Counted from the first letter of the stretch, positions 26,039 through 35,540 are shown. The stretch: DNA of 64,000 bases from Burkholderia singularis (GCF_900176645.1 NZ_FXAN01000106.1:1-64000); one strand, 5' to 3'. The notes: generated by a model from the letters alone, not told the origin. Numbers and translations are program-made.

Positions 26039-26572
26039 TTACCGGCCTTTGCCGATAGCCGGCGAACGCCAAACGAACATTGCCGTTGCGCTGCCGTCGG
26101 CTTCGATCCGATCCTCGATACGCTGCATGCCTGCCTTGCGCAACACGCCAAGCGAAGCCGAATTCTGCGGCATGACCGTGGCAATGATCGTGCTCAGGCC
26201 GAATGCATCGCGGCCGTGGCGCAGCGTGCTCGCGGCCGCTTCGGTCGCATAGCCGTGGCCCCAATGCTCACGCCGGAACGCATATTTCAATTCGGCGTCG
26301 TCCTGGCCGCCGGGATGAACCAAGCCGCAAAAGCCGATAACCGTATCATCGGCCAATAACTCGACGGCAAACATGCCATAGCCGCGTTGCGCGTAGTTGC
26401 GCTCCGTGACCGCCAGCCAGCGAACGCAATCCGCTTCGGTCAACGCGACGCCGTCGCCGACCCAGCGCATCGCCTCGGCGTCGCCATACACGGTCAGCAA
26501 TGCGCCGAGATCGTCAGCGCGCAAGCGGCGGACGCGAAGCCGCGGCGTTTCGAATAGATAGGCGTCGTGCAT
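26039..26572 (-). CDS. GNAT family N-acetyltransferase (RimJ/RimL type)
   Basis: Cytoplasmic acetyl-CoA-dependent transferase of 177 residues. It starts MHDAYLFETPRLRVRRLRADDLG, the usual beginning of RimJ/RimL-type enzymes. It contains VIGFCGLVHPG and the acetyl-CoA loop region RREHWGHGYATEAAASTLRHGRD, then MPQNSASLGVLRKAGMQ. The frame is open 31 codons upstream to a TTG at 26665, but that part does not resemble the family and neither start has a strong ribosome site. Substrate unknown. Confidence 0.85.
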   Translation of the reverse strand: MHDAYLFETPRLRVRRLRADDLGALLTVYGDAEAMRWVGDGVALTEADCVRWLAVTERNYAQRGYGMFAVELLADDTVIGFCGLVHPGGQDDAELKYAFRREHWGHGYATEAAASTLRHGRDAFGLSTIIATVMPQNSASLGVLRKAGMQRIEDRIEADGSATAMFVWRSPAIGKGR

Positions 26573-27021
26573 GATGAGCCGTAAGGTGGGCAGGCTGTGC
26601 GCGGGGTATTCGACAACGGCCGGAATGCGGACGCCGTCTATCGCAATCATTCCGGAAAGATACAAGAATAGCCAGACGGCGGCCGGGATGGTTGCAATGG
26701 CTGAATTCCGGCGGCACAGCCCAATAGAATGATTGAAAGCGAATGAAAAGAATGGCTTGGGCGCATCCGGTTACGTTCGAACCGATCATTCGCTTTCGAT
26801 TGTCTGACCCGTTGTCGCGCGCAGTCGTCGATTATCGTGGGTGGGCAGGCAGCGTATTTTTCAGAAAAACGCGCATCCCAAGGTTTCATTCAAGAAATCA
26901 AATCTTGGCAGAAACCACGATTGGCGGAATCGAATGGCGGGATGATGGAACCGTAGAGGCGGTTTCGCTGCCTTCGGTAAAAAGCGAAAGGGGAGAGAAC
27001 CGCTGAAAATCTGATCAGGCT
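26573..27021. other. Acetyltransferase-tRNA intergenic region
   Basis: A stretch of 449 bp without a convincing gene. An open frame at 26743-27006 has no recognisable similarity or ribosome site. It holds a widely spaced perfect inverted repeat at 26735-26797. Confidence 0.5.
26735..26797. repeat. 12-bp inverted repeat with a 39-nt spacer
   Basis: GAAAGCGAATGA at 26735-26746 and its exact complement TCATTCGCTTTC at 26786-26797, upstream of the acetyltransferase gene. It may be a paired operator or a long hairpin; no T-tract is present. Confidence 0.6.
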
Positions 27022-27097
27022 TGGCGCGCCCGGCTGGGATCGAACCAGCAACCCCTGCCTTCGGAGGGCAGTACTCTATCCATTGAGCTACGGGCGC
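27022..27097 (-). tRNA. tRNA-Arg (anticodon CCG)
   Basis: A 76-nt cloverleaf on the minus strand with encoded CCA. The acceptor stem is GCGCCCG/CGGGCGC. The D-arm region contains GCTCAATGGATAGAGTA. The anticodon stem is CTGCC/GGCAG around loop CTCCGAA (anticodon CCG, reading CGG). The T-arm contains GGTTCGATCC. No attachment-site duplication or integrase is seen next to it. Confidence 0.96.
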
Positions 27098-27382
27098 TTT
27101 AGAGAAGTGCTGCGGCCCCAAAAAAGCCACAGCTTTGGCAAGACCGAGAGAATACCTTGTTTCAGCCAGACCGTCCACCGTTGCACGCCTGCCACCGCGC
27201 TTGCCCCGCCTCCTTCACATGATCTGCATGCCGGTCGCAGGCACCGTGCGGGTAAACACGCGCAGTTCGCCCGCTCGCCGCTATGTAAACGTTCCGTCTA
27301 TAATCGTCCGAGCTTCACCCGACAGCATCAGCCATTCATTGCCGTACCGCTCACAATTCTTATTCATGGAGACGAGGCAAGC

Positions 27383-28279
27383 ATGAGCGAAGCACCCCAC
27401 GAAGCCCCCATCAAGACCCCCGGGCAACTCATCGCAGTTGTCATCGCCTCGTTTGCGATTCCGATCGCAATCATCGTTCTGTTCGCCTCTTACGCCAATC
27501 ACGCGTTCCGCACGGGCGCCGGTACCGACGGCCTGTCCGACGACGCCGTCGCGAAGCGCATCGCGCCCGTCGCGCAGGTCAGCGTGAAGGATGCGAACGC
27601 GCCGCGCGTCTACAAGACGGGCGAGGAAGTCTACAAGGCCGTATGCGTGACCTGTCACGGCACCGGGGCGGCCGGCGCGCCGAAGTTCGGCGACGCCGCC
27701 GCATGGGCGCCGCGGATCGCCGCCGGCTACGACGAAGTGCTGCATATCGCGTTGACCGGCAAAGGCGCTATGCCGCCGCGCGGCGGCACGAACCCGGACG
27801 ACTACAGCGACTACGAGATCGCTCGCGCGGTCGTCTATATGGCCAATCAAGGCGGCGCGAAGTTCGCCGAGCCGGCTCAGCCTGCCGCGAACGCGGCGCC
27901 GGCCTCGGGCGCGGCGGCTGCGCCGGGCGCGTCCGACGCATCGGCCGCCAATGCGCAAGCCGCCGCGGCGATGGCCGCGATCGCGGCGATACCGAAGCCA
28001 GGCGACGCGCCTGCCGCCGGCAAGAGCGCCGAAAGCTCGGCGTCGGCCGGCCAGGCGCTGTACGAATCGACTTGCCAGGCGTGTCACGCAAACGGCGTGC
28101 TGAACGCGCCGAAATTCGGCAACAAGGCCGACTGGGCGCCGCGCCTGAAGGATTCGATGGACACCGTCTACAACTTCGCGTTGCACGGCAAGGGGGCGAT
28201 GCCGCCGAAAGGCGGGTCGAACGCGTCGGACGCCGACGTGAAGGCCGCCGTCGATTACATGGTCAACGCCGTAAAATAG
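27383..28279 (+). CDS. Membrane-anchored dihaem c-type cytochrome
   Basis: Periplasmic electron carrier of 298 residues, held by an N-terminal membrane helix (LIAVVIASFAIPIAIIVLFASYA). It has two cytochrome c5-like domains, each with one haem site: CVTCH and CQACH. Both domains share the same downstream pattern (APKFGDAAAWAPRI / APKFGNKADWAPRL and GKGAMPPRGG / GKGAMPPKGG), which gives the distal Met ligand. They are joined by an Ala/Pro-rich linker of about 60 residues. The clear internal similarity points to domain duplication. The ATG at 27383 has GAGG upstream. It probably feeds electrons to a terminal oxidase. Confidence 0.93.
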   Translation: MSEAPHEAPIKTPGQLIAVVIASFAIPIAIIVLFASYANHAFRTGAGTDGLSDDAVAKRIAPVAQVSVKDANAPRVYKTGEEVYKAVCVTCHGTGAAGAPKFGDAAAWAPRIAAGYDEVLHIALTGKGAMPPRGGTNPDDYSDYEIARAVVYMANQGGAKFAEPAQPAANAAPASGAAAAPGASDASAANAQAAAAMAAIAAIPKPGDAPAAGKSAESSASAGQALYESTCQACHANGVLNAPKFGNKADWAPRLKDSMDTVYNFALHGKGAMPPKGGSNASDADVKAAVDYMVNAVK

Positions 28280-28290
28280 GCGCTTACCGC

Positions 28291-28355
28291 CGGGCCGCCC
28301 GCGAGCGGCCCGGCAAGGTCCGGCAAGGTCCGGCCGCGGGCAATTGTCCGCGGCC
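28291..28355. terminator. Double GC hairpin between cytochrome and rep genes
   Basis: Two perfect 8-bp stems: CGGGCCGC / GCGGCCCG (28291-28312) and GGCCGCGG / CCGCGGCC (28332-28355). They are separated by a duplicated CGGCAAGGTC. No T-run follows, so intrinsic termination is uncertain, but the place between convergent genes fits. Confidence 0.5.
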
Positions 28356-28393
28356 CAAACGCTGGCGTTGCCTGCCTGTGCGCTTACGCGCCC

Positions 28394-30484
28394 TTACTTC
28401 TGCAACAACGCCTTCAAACTCGCGAGACGGTCTTTCGGCGTCATCGGCGCTTCTTCAGGCGAAGGCGGCGGCGCGTCGTCCAGGTTCATTTCGGCGATGA
28501 AGCGCGACGGCTCGCAGACGATCGTTTCCCGCGCGCGCTTGCGCTTCTTGCACCAGTTCAGATGCAGACTGCGTTGCGCGCGCGTGATCGCGACATACAT
28601 CAGCCGGCGCTCTTCCGCGATGCGCTCGTCGTCGATCGGGCCGTCGTCTTCGGTGCCGCCGCGGTGCGGCATGATTCCCTCCTCGATGCCGACCAGAAAT
28701 ACGTGCGGATACTCCAGCCCCTTCGACGCGTGAACGGTCGACAGCCGCACCGCATCCGGATTCTCCTCCTTGCCCTCGAGCATCGACATCAGCGCGACCG
28801 TCTGGATCAGCCCGAGCAGGTTCTTGCCGGTATCCGCGAGGCCGTCCGCGTTGTGAAAGCCGTCGGCGTCGCCATCGGGCGCCTCTTGCGTGTCGGGCTT
28901 GGTGCCCTTGCGCTTGAGCCATTCGAGAAATTCGAGCACGTTTTGCCACTTCGTCTGCGCCTGCCGTTCGTCGTATGTGTCGTACAGATACGCTTCGTAG
29001 TGGATGGCCTCCATCATGTCGTCGAGCACGACGGTCGCGGGCTCCTTGTCGGCGCGCTCGGCAAGGCGTTGGATGAAGTCGCAGAACATCCTGAGCGGCT
29101 CGACTTGCCGCGCGGACAGCCGCGCCTCGATTCCGCCCATATAAACCGCCTCGAACAGCGACACCTTCGCCTGCCCCGCGAACGCGCCGAGCGCCTCGAG
29201 CGTCGTGTTGCCGATGCCGCGGCGCGGCGTGGTGACGGCGCGGATGAACGCGGGATCGTCGTCCGCGTTCGCGATCAGGCGCAAGTAGGCGCACAGATCC
29301 TTGATCTCGGCCTTGTCGAAGAACGACTGGCCTCCGGACAGCACGTACGGAATGCGCTCGCGCCGCAGCACCTGCTCGAAGATCCGCGCCTGGAAATTGC
29401 CGCGGTACAGGATCGCGTAATCCCGAAATTGCGTTCGCCGCTCGAACTTATGCGCGCTCAGGCGAAACACGACCGACTCGGCCTCATGTTCCTCGTCATT
29501 GCATGGGGTGACGGTGATCGAATCGCCCATTCCGTGCTCGGACCACAGCTTTTTCTCGAACAGTTTCGGGTTGTTGGCGATCACGTTGTTCGCCGCGCTC
29601 AGGATTCGCACGGTCGAGCGGTAGTTCTGCTCGAGCTTGATCACGTGCAGCTTCGGAAAATCCTTGCCGAGCTGCGCGAGGTTTTCGAGCGTCGCGCCGC
29701 GCCAGCCGTAGATCGCCTGGTCGTCGTCGCCGACCGCGGTGAACGCGGCGCGCGGGCCGGCGAGCAGTTTCAGCAGTTCGTACTGGCACGCGTTGGTGTC
29801 TTGATACTCGTCGATCAGCAGGTAGCGCAGCTTGTTCTGCCAGCGCTCGCGCACCGGTTCGTTATTCGCGAACAGTTCGGTCGGCAGGCGGATCAGATCG
29901 TCGAAGTCGACGGCCTGGTACGCGTGCAGCGTCGCTACATAGTTGCGGTAGACGAGCGCCGCCTGGTGCTCGTCCTCGTTCGCCGCGATCGCCAGCGCCT
30001 GCTCGGGCGTGACGAGGCCGTTTTTCCACAGCGAGATGATGTTCTGGATCTTGCGGATCAGACCCTTGTCGGTCGTGCCGATCTGCTCCTGGATCATGCC
30101 GAAGCAATCGTCCGAATCCATGATCGAGAACTGCGGCTTCAGACCGACGTGCTCTGCCTCCTGGCGCAGGATCTGCACGCCGAGCGAATGGAACGTGCAG
30201 ACCGTCAGCTGATTGACGGGCACCTTGCGGCCTTCCTTGCCGGGAGTGGTGAGCGTCTTGCCTTCGAGCAATTTGCCCACGCGCTCGCGCATTTCGGCGG
30301 CGGCCTTGTTCGTGAACGTGACGGCGGCAATATGGCGCGGCTCGAAGCCTTTCGCCTCGATCAGGTGCGCGATCTTCTGCGTGATGACGCGGGTCTTGCC
30401 GCTGCCCGCGCCGGCGAGCACGAGGCAGGGACCGTCGAGATAGCGCACCGCTTCGCTTTGAGCGGGATTCAGGCCTGCGGACAT
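28394..30484 (-). CDS. rep: ATP-dependent DNA helicase Rep
   Basis: Superfamily 1A 3'-5' DNA helicase of 696 residues that helps forks pass obstacles and restart. It begins MSAGLNPAQSEAVRYLDGPC, followed by Walker A AGAGSGKT (about residues 24-31), motif Ia TFTNKAAAEM and motif II LLIDEYQDTN. Motif III is AVGDDDQAIYGWRGA, motif IV LEQNYRSTVRIL, motif V LSTVHASKGLEYPHVFLVG and motif VI YVAITRAQRSL. Opening and length match E. coli Rep better than UvrD. I use the ATG at 30484; the 62 codons upstream are a basic shadow. No strong ribosome site is visible. Confidence 0.93.
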   Translation of the reverse strand: MSAGLNPAQSEAVRYLDGPCLVLAGAGSGKTRVITQKIAHLIEAKGFEPRHIAAVTFTNKAAAEMRERVGKLLEGKTLTTPGKEGRKVPVNQLTVCTFHSLGVQILRQEAEHVGLKPQFSIMDSDDCFGMIQEQIGTTDKGLIRKIQNIISLWKNGLVTPEQALAIAANEDEHQAALVYRNYVATLHAYQAVDFDDLIRLPTELFANNEPVRERWQNKLRYLLIDEYQDTNACQYELLKLLAGPRAAFTAVGDDDQAIYGWRGATLENLAQLGKDFPKLHVIKLEQNYRSTVRILSAANNVIANNPKLFEKKLWSEHGMGDSITVTPCNDEEHEAESVVFRLSAHKFERRTQFRDYAILYRGNFQARIFEQVLRRERIPYVLSGGQSFFDKAEIKDLCAYLRLIANADDDPAFIRAVTTPRRGIGNTTLEALGAFAGQAKVSLFEAVYMGGIEARLSARQVEPLRMFCDFIQRLAERADKEPATVVLDDMMEAIHYEAYLYDTYDERQAQTKWQNVLEFLEWLKRKGTKPDTQEAPDGDADGFHNADGLADTGKNLLGLIQTVALMSMLEGKEENPDAVRLSTVHASKGLEYPHVFLVGIEEGIMPHRGGTEDDGPIDDERIAEERRLMYVAITRAQRSLHLNWCKKRKRARETIVCEPSRFIAEMNLDDAPPPSPEEAPMTPKDRLASLKALLQK

Positions 30485-30762
30485 GATGGCGAATGGTGTT
30501 GCGGTTGGCGGCGGCGAAGCCGGATGGCGGCGGGCACGACGGCGCGCCGCGCGCGAAACGGCGGCGGGGCGCGCTCGAAGAACGGCTCGCGGGACGCGCA
30601 TGTTAACACGGCGGCGGCAGACGTTTGATCGCGCACGACGATGCGAAGAGGCGGGCGTCGCGCCCCACATCCCGTCCCATCGCCCGGCGCGGCAACGCCA
30701 GAGTAAGCACTCGCACTGCTATCATCGCGCACGCCCTTCACTCACTTCGCCCCTCACGCCGC

Positions 30763-31470
30763 ATGGGATACCACTTCGCCACCGCCGCGCTCGGCCCGCT
30801 GCTGCTCGCGCAGGGCCGCTACGTGCGGCGCGTGACGCCGCGCCTGGCGGAAGCCGGCGGGCCGCGCAGCGGCGCCGAGGGTGACGGGCCGACGCTGCGT
30901 CTGCTCGTGCTCGGCGATTCGGCCGCGGCGGGCGTCGGCGTCGCGACGCAATCCGACGCGCTCGCCGGGCAGCTCGTGCGCGCGCTCGCGCCGTTCTACC
31001 GCGTCGAATGGAAGCTCGTCGCGCGTACCGGCGCGACGACGCAGGACGCGCTCGACTGGCTCGCCGCCGAGCCCGCCGCGCGTTTCGACGCAGTGGTCAC
31101 GTCGCTCGGCGTCAACGACGTAACGGCCGGTGTTTCTCCCGCCCGCTGGCGCGACCGGCAAGCCGCGCTCGTCGCCCTGCTGACGGCGCGTTTCGGCGCG
31201 TCGCACGTGATGCTGTCGGCCGTGCCGCCGATGCATCGCCTGCCGGCGCTGCCGCAGCCGCTCAGGTGGTATCTCGGCTTGCGCGCGAAGCGGCTCAATG
31301 CGTCACTGCGCCGCTGGGCCGCCGGGCAGCGCGCGTGCGAGTTCCTGCCGGTCGAAATACCGCTCGCGCCCGATGCGATCGCATCGGACGGCTTCCATCC
31401 GGGCGCGCAAGCCTGCGCGCGATGGGCCGATCAGGCTGCCGTCGCGCTCAGGCGCCGGCTCGAGCGCTGA
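30763..31470 (+). CDS. SGNH/GDSL-type esterase or lipase
   Basis: SGNH-fold hydrolase of 235 residues. Block I is LLVLGDSAAAGVGV with the catalytic Ser, the block III Asn is in SLGVNDVTAG, and block V DGFHPG carries the catalytic Asp and His. The N-terminus (MGYHFATAALGPLLLAQGRYVRR) is weakly hydrophobic and not a convincing signal peptide. Substrate could be an acyl ester or a lipid. It is divergent from rep, with about 280 bp between. Confidence 0.88.
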   Translation: MGYHFATAALGPLLLAQGRYVRRVTPRLAEAGGPRSGAEGDGPTLRLLVLGDSAAAGVGVATQSDALAGQLVRALAPFYRVEWKLVARTGATTQDALDWLAAEPAARFDAVVTSLGVNDVTAGVSPARWRDRQAALVALLTARFGASHVMLSAVPPMHRLPALPQPLRWYLGLRAKRLNASLRRWAAGQRACEFLPVEIPLAPDAIASDGFHPGAQACARWADQAAVALRRRLER

Positions 31471-31659
31471 CGCGCGCGCAGTGCGGCACGCTTGGGTCCG
31501 GGCCCGCCTCTATATCGTCCGGCCAACGTCGCGGCAAAACCCGGCGCAACCGTTGCGCCCCTTATTTGTCATGCCACAATAGCCGCTCGCTGCCGCCCGG
31601 CGTTCAGATCGACGCTCAAGCCGCGGCGCTCTCATTTCGCAAGCAGACAGGATCGGTTC

Positions 31660-32712
31660 ATGTCGTCAACGCTCAAGATTGGTTTGATGGGTTTCGGTTT
31701 CGCCGGCGCGACGTTTCACGCGCCCGTCATCGCTCACAGCGGCCGCACGCACATCGCGGCGATCGCGACCGGCCAGCCGCAGCGCGCGCAGGCAGCGTAT
31801 CCCGGCGTAGCGGTCGTGCCGGATTTCGACGCGCTCGCCGCGCTCGACGACGTCGAATGCATCGTGATCGCGACGCCGAACGACACCCACTTCGATTTGG
31901 CCAAGCGCGCGCTCGAAGCGGGCAAGCATGTGGTCGTCGACAAGCCGGTCACGCTGACGGCCGCCGATGCGCTCGCGCTCGCCCGCCTTGCCATGGCGCG
32001 CGAGCGCGTGTTCGCGCCGTTCCACAACCGCCGCTGGGACGGCGACTTCCTGACGCTGCGCAAGCTGCTCGAAAGCGGTGAGCTTGGCCGCATCACCTAT
32101 TTCGAATCGCATTTCGACCGCTTCCGCCCGCAGGTGCGCACGCGCTGGCGCGAGGAAGCGGCGCGCGGCGGCGGGCTGCTGTTCGACCTCGGCCCGCATC
32201 TGATCGACCAGGCGCTGGTGCTGTTCGGCGCGCCCGACACGGTCAGCGCGTCGATCAAAACACGCCGCGACGGTGGCGACGCCGCCGATTTCGTTCATCT
32301 GCTGCTGGGCTATCCGGACAAAGAGGTCGTGCTGCACGCGAGCGCGCTCGCCGCGATCGAGCCCGCGCGCTTCACCGTTCTCGGCACCCAGGGCGGCTAT
32401 CAAAAGTACGGTCTCGACACGCAGGAAGATCAGCTCAAGGCGGGCCTGACGCCCGACGACGTGCCGTTCGGCGGCGGCAATCCGCCCGGCGTGCTGCGCG
32501 GGCTCGACGGCGAACTCGAGGTGGAGCGCCCCGTGCCGACGCTCGACGGCCAATACGCGGAGTTCTATCGCGCACTCGCCGCGTCGATCCACGACGGCGC
32601 GCCCGTTCCCGTCGCCGCGCAAGATGCCGTCGACGTGATGACGGTCATCGAGCTAGCCGAGCGCAGCGAACGCGAAGGCCGGCGCGTGCCGTTCGTCCGC
32701 GCAACGATTTGA
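31660..32712 (+). CDS. Gfo/Idh/MocA family NAD(P)-dependent oxidoreductase
   Basis: Cytoplasmic dehydrogenase of 350 residues. The N-terminal Rossmann motif is IGLMGFGFAGATFHAPVI, followed by CIVIATPNDTHFDLAKRALEAGKHVVVDKP with the conserved Lys-Pro. The C-terminal domain carries GGGLLFDLGPHLIDQAL with the catalytic-type Asp and His. It resembles E. coli YdgJ and YhhX. The start at 31660 has AGGA nearby. Substrate, probably a polyol or sugar derivative, is not predictable. Confidence 0.92.
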   Translation: MSSTLKIGLMGFGFAGATFHAPVIAHSGRTHIAAIATGQPQRAQAAYPGVAVVPDFDALAALDDVECIVIATPNDTHFDLAKRALEAGKHVVVDKPVTLTAADALALARLAMARERVFAPFHNRRWDGDFLTLRKLLESGELGRITYFESHFDRFRPQVRTRWREEAARGGGLLFDLGPHLIDQALVLFGAPDTVSASIKTRRDGGDAADFVHLLLGYPDKEVVLHASALAAIEPARFTVLGTQGGYQKYGLDTQEDQLKAGLTPDDVPFGGGNPPGVLRGLDGELEVERPVPTLDGQYAEFYRALAASIHDGAPVPVAAQDAVDVMTVIELAERSEREGRRVPFVRATI

Positions 32713-32843
32713 CGGCCCGGGCCGCCGCGCCCAATGTCAAAAACCGTTACAAACAATTCGCACCGAGTGTCATCGTATCGAGGGTCCGGACCGTTCCTGT
32801 CATGCTTGCCCGGCATCGGCACGTCGACACCCAGGAGAATGCA

Positions 32844-33209
32844 ATGCATCATCGGTTGATCCGCGCGGCGGCATGCTGCGCCCTCGTCTCGTCGCTCGCG
32901 GCGTGTGTCGTCGCGCCGCCGCCAGCACCGCGTCCCGCGCCGGCACCCCGCCCGAGCCCCCAGGTGGTCGGATATGAACGGATGCAGCAGATCCAGGGCC
33001 GTATCGACAATCTGAGCCGCCGCATCGACGCGCGCGTGAACGCCGGCTACTATCCGCCGCCGACCGGCGCGGCGCTGCATCGCCGGCTCGACGTGATCCG
33101 CCAGGAATCGTCGGACATGGCGGCGCAGCACGGCGGCGGCTTGTCCGGCGACGAGCAGCGCGTGCTGAACCAGGAACTCGACACCGCCGCGCGCGCGATC
33201 GGCGAGTAA
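32844..33209 (+). CDS. Small proline-rich lipoprotein of unknown function
   Basis: Predicted lipoprotein of 121 residues: MHHRLIRAAACCALVSSLAAC with lipobox LAAC. It is followed by a Pro/Ala linker (VVAPPPAPRPAPAPRPSPQ) and a helical region (MQQIQGRIDNLSRRIDARVNAGYY). AGGAG lies before the ATG. No known domain recognised. It is directly followed by the 7-bp tandem repeat. Confidence 0.8.
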   Translation: MHHRLIRAAACCALVSSLAACVVAPPPAPRPAPAPRPSPQVVGYERMQQIQGRIDNLSRRIDARVNAGYYPPPTGAALHRRLDVIRQESSDMAAQHGGGLSGDEQRVLNQELDTAARAIGE

Positions 33210-33250
33210 GCAGCCGGCGGCCGGCCGCCGCTCGCGCGTGCCGCGCCGTG

Positions 33251-33317
33251 CATCTTGCATCTTGCATCTTGCATCTTGCATCTTGCATCTTGCATCTTGC
33301 ATCTTGCATCTTGCATC
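33251..33317. repeat. 7-bp tandem repeat (CATCTTG), about 9.6 copies
   Basis: Nine perfect copies of CATCTTG plus CATC, directly after a lipoprotein gene and before the glycine riboswitch. A 7-bp unit shifts frame each copy, so it is not coding. Such arrays are typical variable loci in pseudomallei-group genomes. Confidence 0.97.
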
Positions 33318-33414
33318 CAAATCCTATGGCGCACTGCCAGCCCGCTTGCCGCGAAGCGACATTGATTTGTCCAAATTGACAACCCATTCACGCTCGCGTA
33401 CATTCGCCCGCACG

Positions 33415-33690
33415 CGTCGGGAGAGCGTGCGGCACATCGTTCGTCGATCGGATGGCTTGCCGCGCCGCCGAAGGGGCACACCCGCAAACTCTCAGGCAAA
33501 AGGACCGGCCGCGTCGAAGAATCCGCCTGCCGCAAGCCGTGACGGCGTCGGGCAGTCTTCGCACTCTGGAGAGCGGCAGTAGCCAGGCGCGCGCATCGCG
33601 CGGCGCCGACAGGCTGCCCACCGAAGGGGCGCGCGCAAGCCGAAGCGATTTCGCTGCGCAATCTCTCAGGTATCGAGGACAGAGGGGCAT
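33415..33690 (+). promoter_or_regulatory. Tandem glycine riboswitch of the gcv operon
   Basis: Two consecutive glycine aptamers. Aptamer 1 (about 33415-33510) has GGGAGAGCG, then GCCGAAGGGGCACA, then AAACTCTCAGGCAAAAGGACC. Aptamer 2 (about 33562-33686) has CTCTGGAGAG, ACCGAAGGGGCGCG, AATCTCTCAGGTAT and GAGGACAGAGG; its closing stem pairs CTCTG with CAGAG. The motifs CCGAAGGGGC and CTCTCAGG occur in both, as in known tandem glycine riboswitches. It ends about 105 nt before gcvT, which it should switch on when glycine is high. Confidence 0.93.
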
Positions 33691-33793
33691 TCAGGATCGC
33701 AGGCCGCCAAGCAGCATCGAGCGCCGGCGATCGCCGACTTGCCGTTTTGTTTTCACGGCCGGGCCTAACCCGGTCACGCTGCCCGAGATCCCG

Positions 33794-34912
33794 ATGACCG
33801 CTCTCAAAACCACTCCGCTTCACGCCGCGCACCGTGCCCTCAATGCCCGCATGGTCGATTTCGGCGGCTGGGATATGCCCGTCAACTACGGCTCGCAGAT
33901 CGACGAGCACGACGCCGTGCGCACCGATGCCGGCATGTTCGACGTCTCGCACATGTGCGTCGTCGATTTCACCGGCGCGCGCGCGCGCGCGTTCTTCGAG
34001 CATGCGCTCGCCAACAACGTCGACAAGCTCAAGACACCCGGCCGAGCGCTGTACTCGTGCCTGCTGAACCCGCAGGGCGGCGTGATCGACGATCTGATCG
34101 TCTACTACTTCACCGAGGAATTCTTCCGCGTCGTCGTCAACGCCGGCACCGCCGACAAGGACATCGCGTGGTTCAACCGGCTCAACGACGAGCAACGCTT
34201 CGGCGTGACGATCGCGCCGCGCCGCGATTTCGCGATCGTCGCGGTTCAGGGGCCGAATGCGCGCGCCAAGGTGTGGGACACGGTGCCCGCCGCGCGCGCG
34301 GCGACGAGCGAGCTCAAGCCGTTCAACGCCGCGCAGGTTGCGGGCACGCCGTTCGGCGATCTCACCGTCGCGCGCACCGGCTACACGGGCGAGGACGGGT
34401 TCGAGATCATCGTCCCCGCCGCGCACGTCGACGCGCTATGGAACGCGCTGATCGCGAACGGCGTGCGCCCGTGCGGACTCGGCGCGCGCGACACGCTGCG
34501 CCTGGAGGCCGGCATGAACCTGTACGGCCAGGATATGGACGACACGGTGTCGCCGCTCGACGCGGGCCTCGCCTGGACCGTCGATCTCTCGACGCCGCGC
34601 GCATTCGTCGGCCGCGACGCGCTCGAAGCCAACGGCTCGCGCGCCGCGTTCGTCGGCCTCGTTTTGCAAAAGGAAAACGGCCGCGCGGGCGGCGTGCTGC
34701 GCGCGCATCAAAAGGTTCTCACGCCGCATGGCGACGGCGAGATCACGAGCGGCACGTTTTCGCCGTCGATGCAGGAGTCGATCGCGTTCGCGCGCGTGCC
34801 GAAGGCAGTCGCCATTGGCGACACCGTGCACGTACAGATCCGCGACAAGCAACTTCCCGCACGCGTGGTAAAACTGCCGTTCGTGCGCAACGGCAAGGTG
34901 CTCGTCGCGTAA
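33794..34912 (+). CDS. gcvT: Glycine cleavage system T protein (aminomethyltransferase)
   Basis: Cytoplasmic T protein of 372 residues. It transfers the methylene from the H-protein lipoyl arm to tetrahydrofolate and releases ammonia. It starts [36 protein letters not shown]. It contains [30 protein letters not shown] with the catalytic-type Asp, and [10 protein letters not shown]. The frame is open far upstream through the riboswitch, but the conserved N-terminus fixes the start at 33794. First gene of gcvT-gcvH-gcvP. Confidence 0.96.
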   Translation: MTALKTTPLHAAHRALNARMVDFGGWDMPVNYGSQIDEHDAVRTDAGMFDVSHMCVVDFTGARARAFFEHALANNVDKLKTPGRALYSCLLNPQGGVIDDLIVYYFTEEFFRVVVNAGTADKDIAWFNRLNDEQRFGVTIAPRRDFAIVAVQGPNARAKVWDTVPAARAATSELKPFNAAQVAGTPFGDLTVARTGYTGEDGFEIIVPAAHVDALWNALIANGVRPCGLGARDTLRLEAGMNLYGQDMDDTVSPLDAGLAWTVDLSTPRAFVGRDALEANGSRAAFVGLVLQKENGRAGGVLRAHQKVLTPHGDGEITSGTFSPSMQESIAFARVPKAVAIGDTVHVQIRDKQLPARVVKLPFVRNGKVLVA

Positions 34913-35015
34913 CGGCAACGGGCCGGGCCGCGCACCGCCCGGCGAAACGATATCCGGCGCGCCGCCACGGTGCGCCGCAGCAAAGAATCACACCCTTTCT
35001 ATTCAGGAGTATCCG

Positions 35016-35396
35016 ATGAGCAACGTCCCGGCCGATCTGAAATACACCGACGAACACGAGTGGATCCGCACCGAAGCCGACGGCACGCTGACGATCGGCA
35101 TCACCGATCACGCGCAGAGCACGCTTGGCGACATCGTCTTTCTCGAGTTGCCGTCCGTCGGCAAGCAGGTAAAGGCAGGCGATGCCGTTGGCGTCGTCGA
35201 ATCGGTGAAAGCCGCGTCGGACATCTATTCGCCCGTGTCGGGCGAGGTGGTCGCCGTCAATGCGGACGCCGTCGACACGCCGGAAGCCGTGAACAGCGAT
35301 GCTTACGGCGCGTGGCTTTTCAAGATCAAGCTGTCGGCCGACGCGTCGACCGACGGCCTGCTCGACGCCGCCGCGTACACGAAATTGGTCGGCTGA
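35016..35396 (+). CDS. gcvH: Glycine cleavage system H protein
   Basis: Lipoyl carrier protein of 126 residues that shuttles the aminomethyl group between P, T and L proteins. The lipoyl-accepting Lys65 is in [14 protein letters not shown]. The opening KYTDEHEWI and the end of the domain ([11 protein letters not shown]) are typical. AGGAG lies before the ATG. It is 103 bp after gcvT and 260 bp before gcvP; the latter gap holds a minisatellite. Confidence 0.97.
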   Translation: MSNVPADLKYTDEHEWIRTEADGTLTIGITDHAQSTLGDIVFLELPSVGKQVKAGDAVGVVESVKAASDIYSPVSGEVVAVNADAVDTPEAVNSDAYGAWLFKIKLSADASTDGLLDAAAYTKLVG

Positions 35397-35540
35397 CCCA
35401 ACCATTTACGGACCGCGTGGCGCGCTGGCTTGGCAGCAACGGGCAGCGCGCCGCGTGCGGCCGGAGCCGGAGCCAAAGCCGGCGCGCCGGCTCCGGCCGG
35501 CTGCAAAGCAGGAAGCCGGAGCGGCGGCGAAGCGTCAATT

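Noticed and set aside
26743-27006. 87-codon open frame upstream of the tRNA
   Set aside because: No ribosome site or recognisable motif; it starts inside an inverted repeat.
27022-27097. tRNA-Arg as an island attachment site
   Set aside because: No integrase and no direct repeat of the tRNA 3' end were seen; neighbours are housekeeping genes.
33251-33317. CRISPR-like array
   Set aside because: Pure 7-bp tandem repeat without spacers; no cas genes in the window.
32565-34426. Minus-strand frames that encode repeated MQDARCK peptides
   Set aside because: Products of reading through the 7-bp array; no start signals and no homology.
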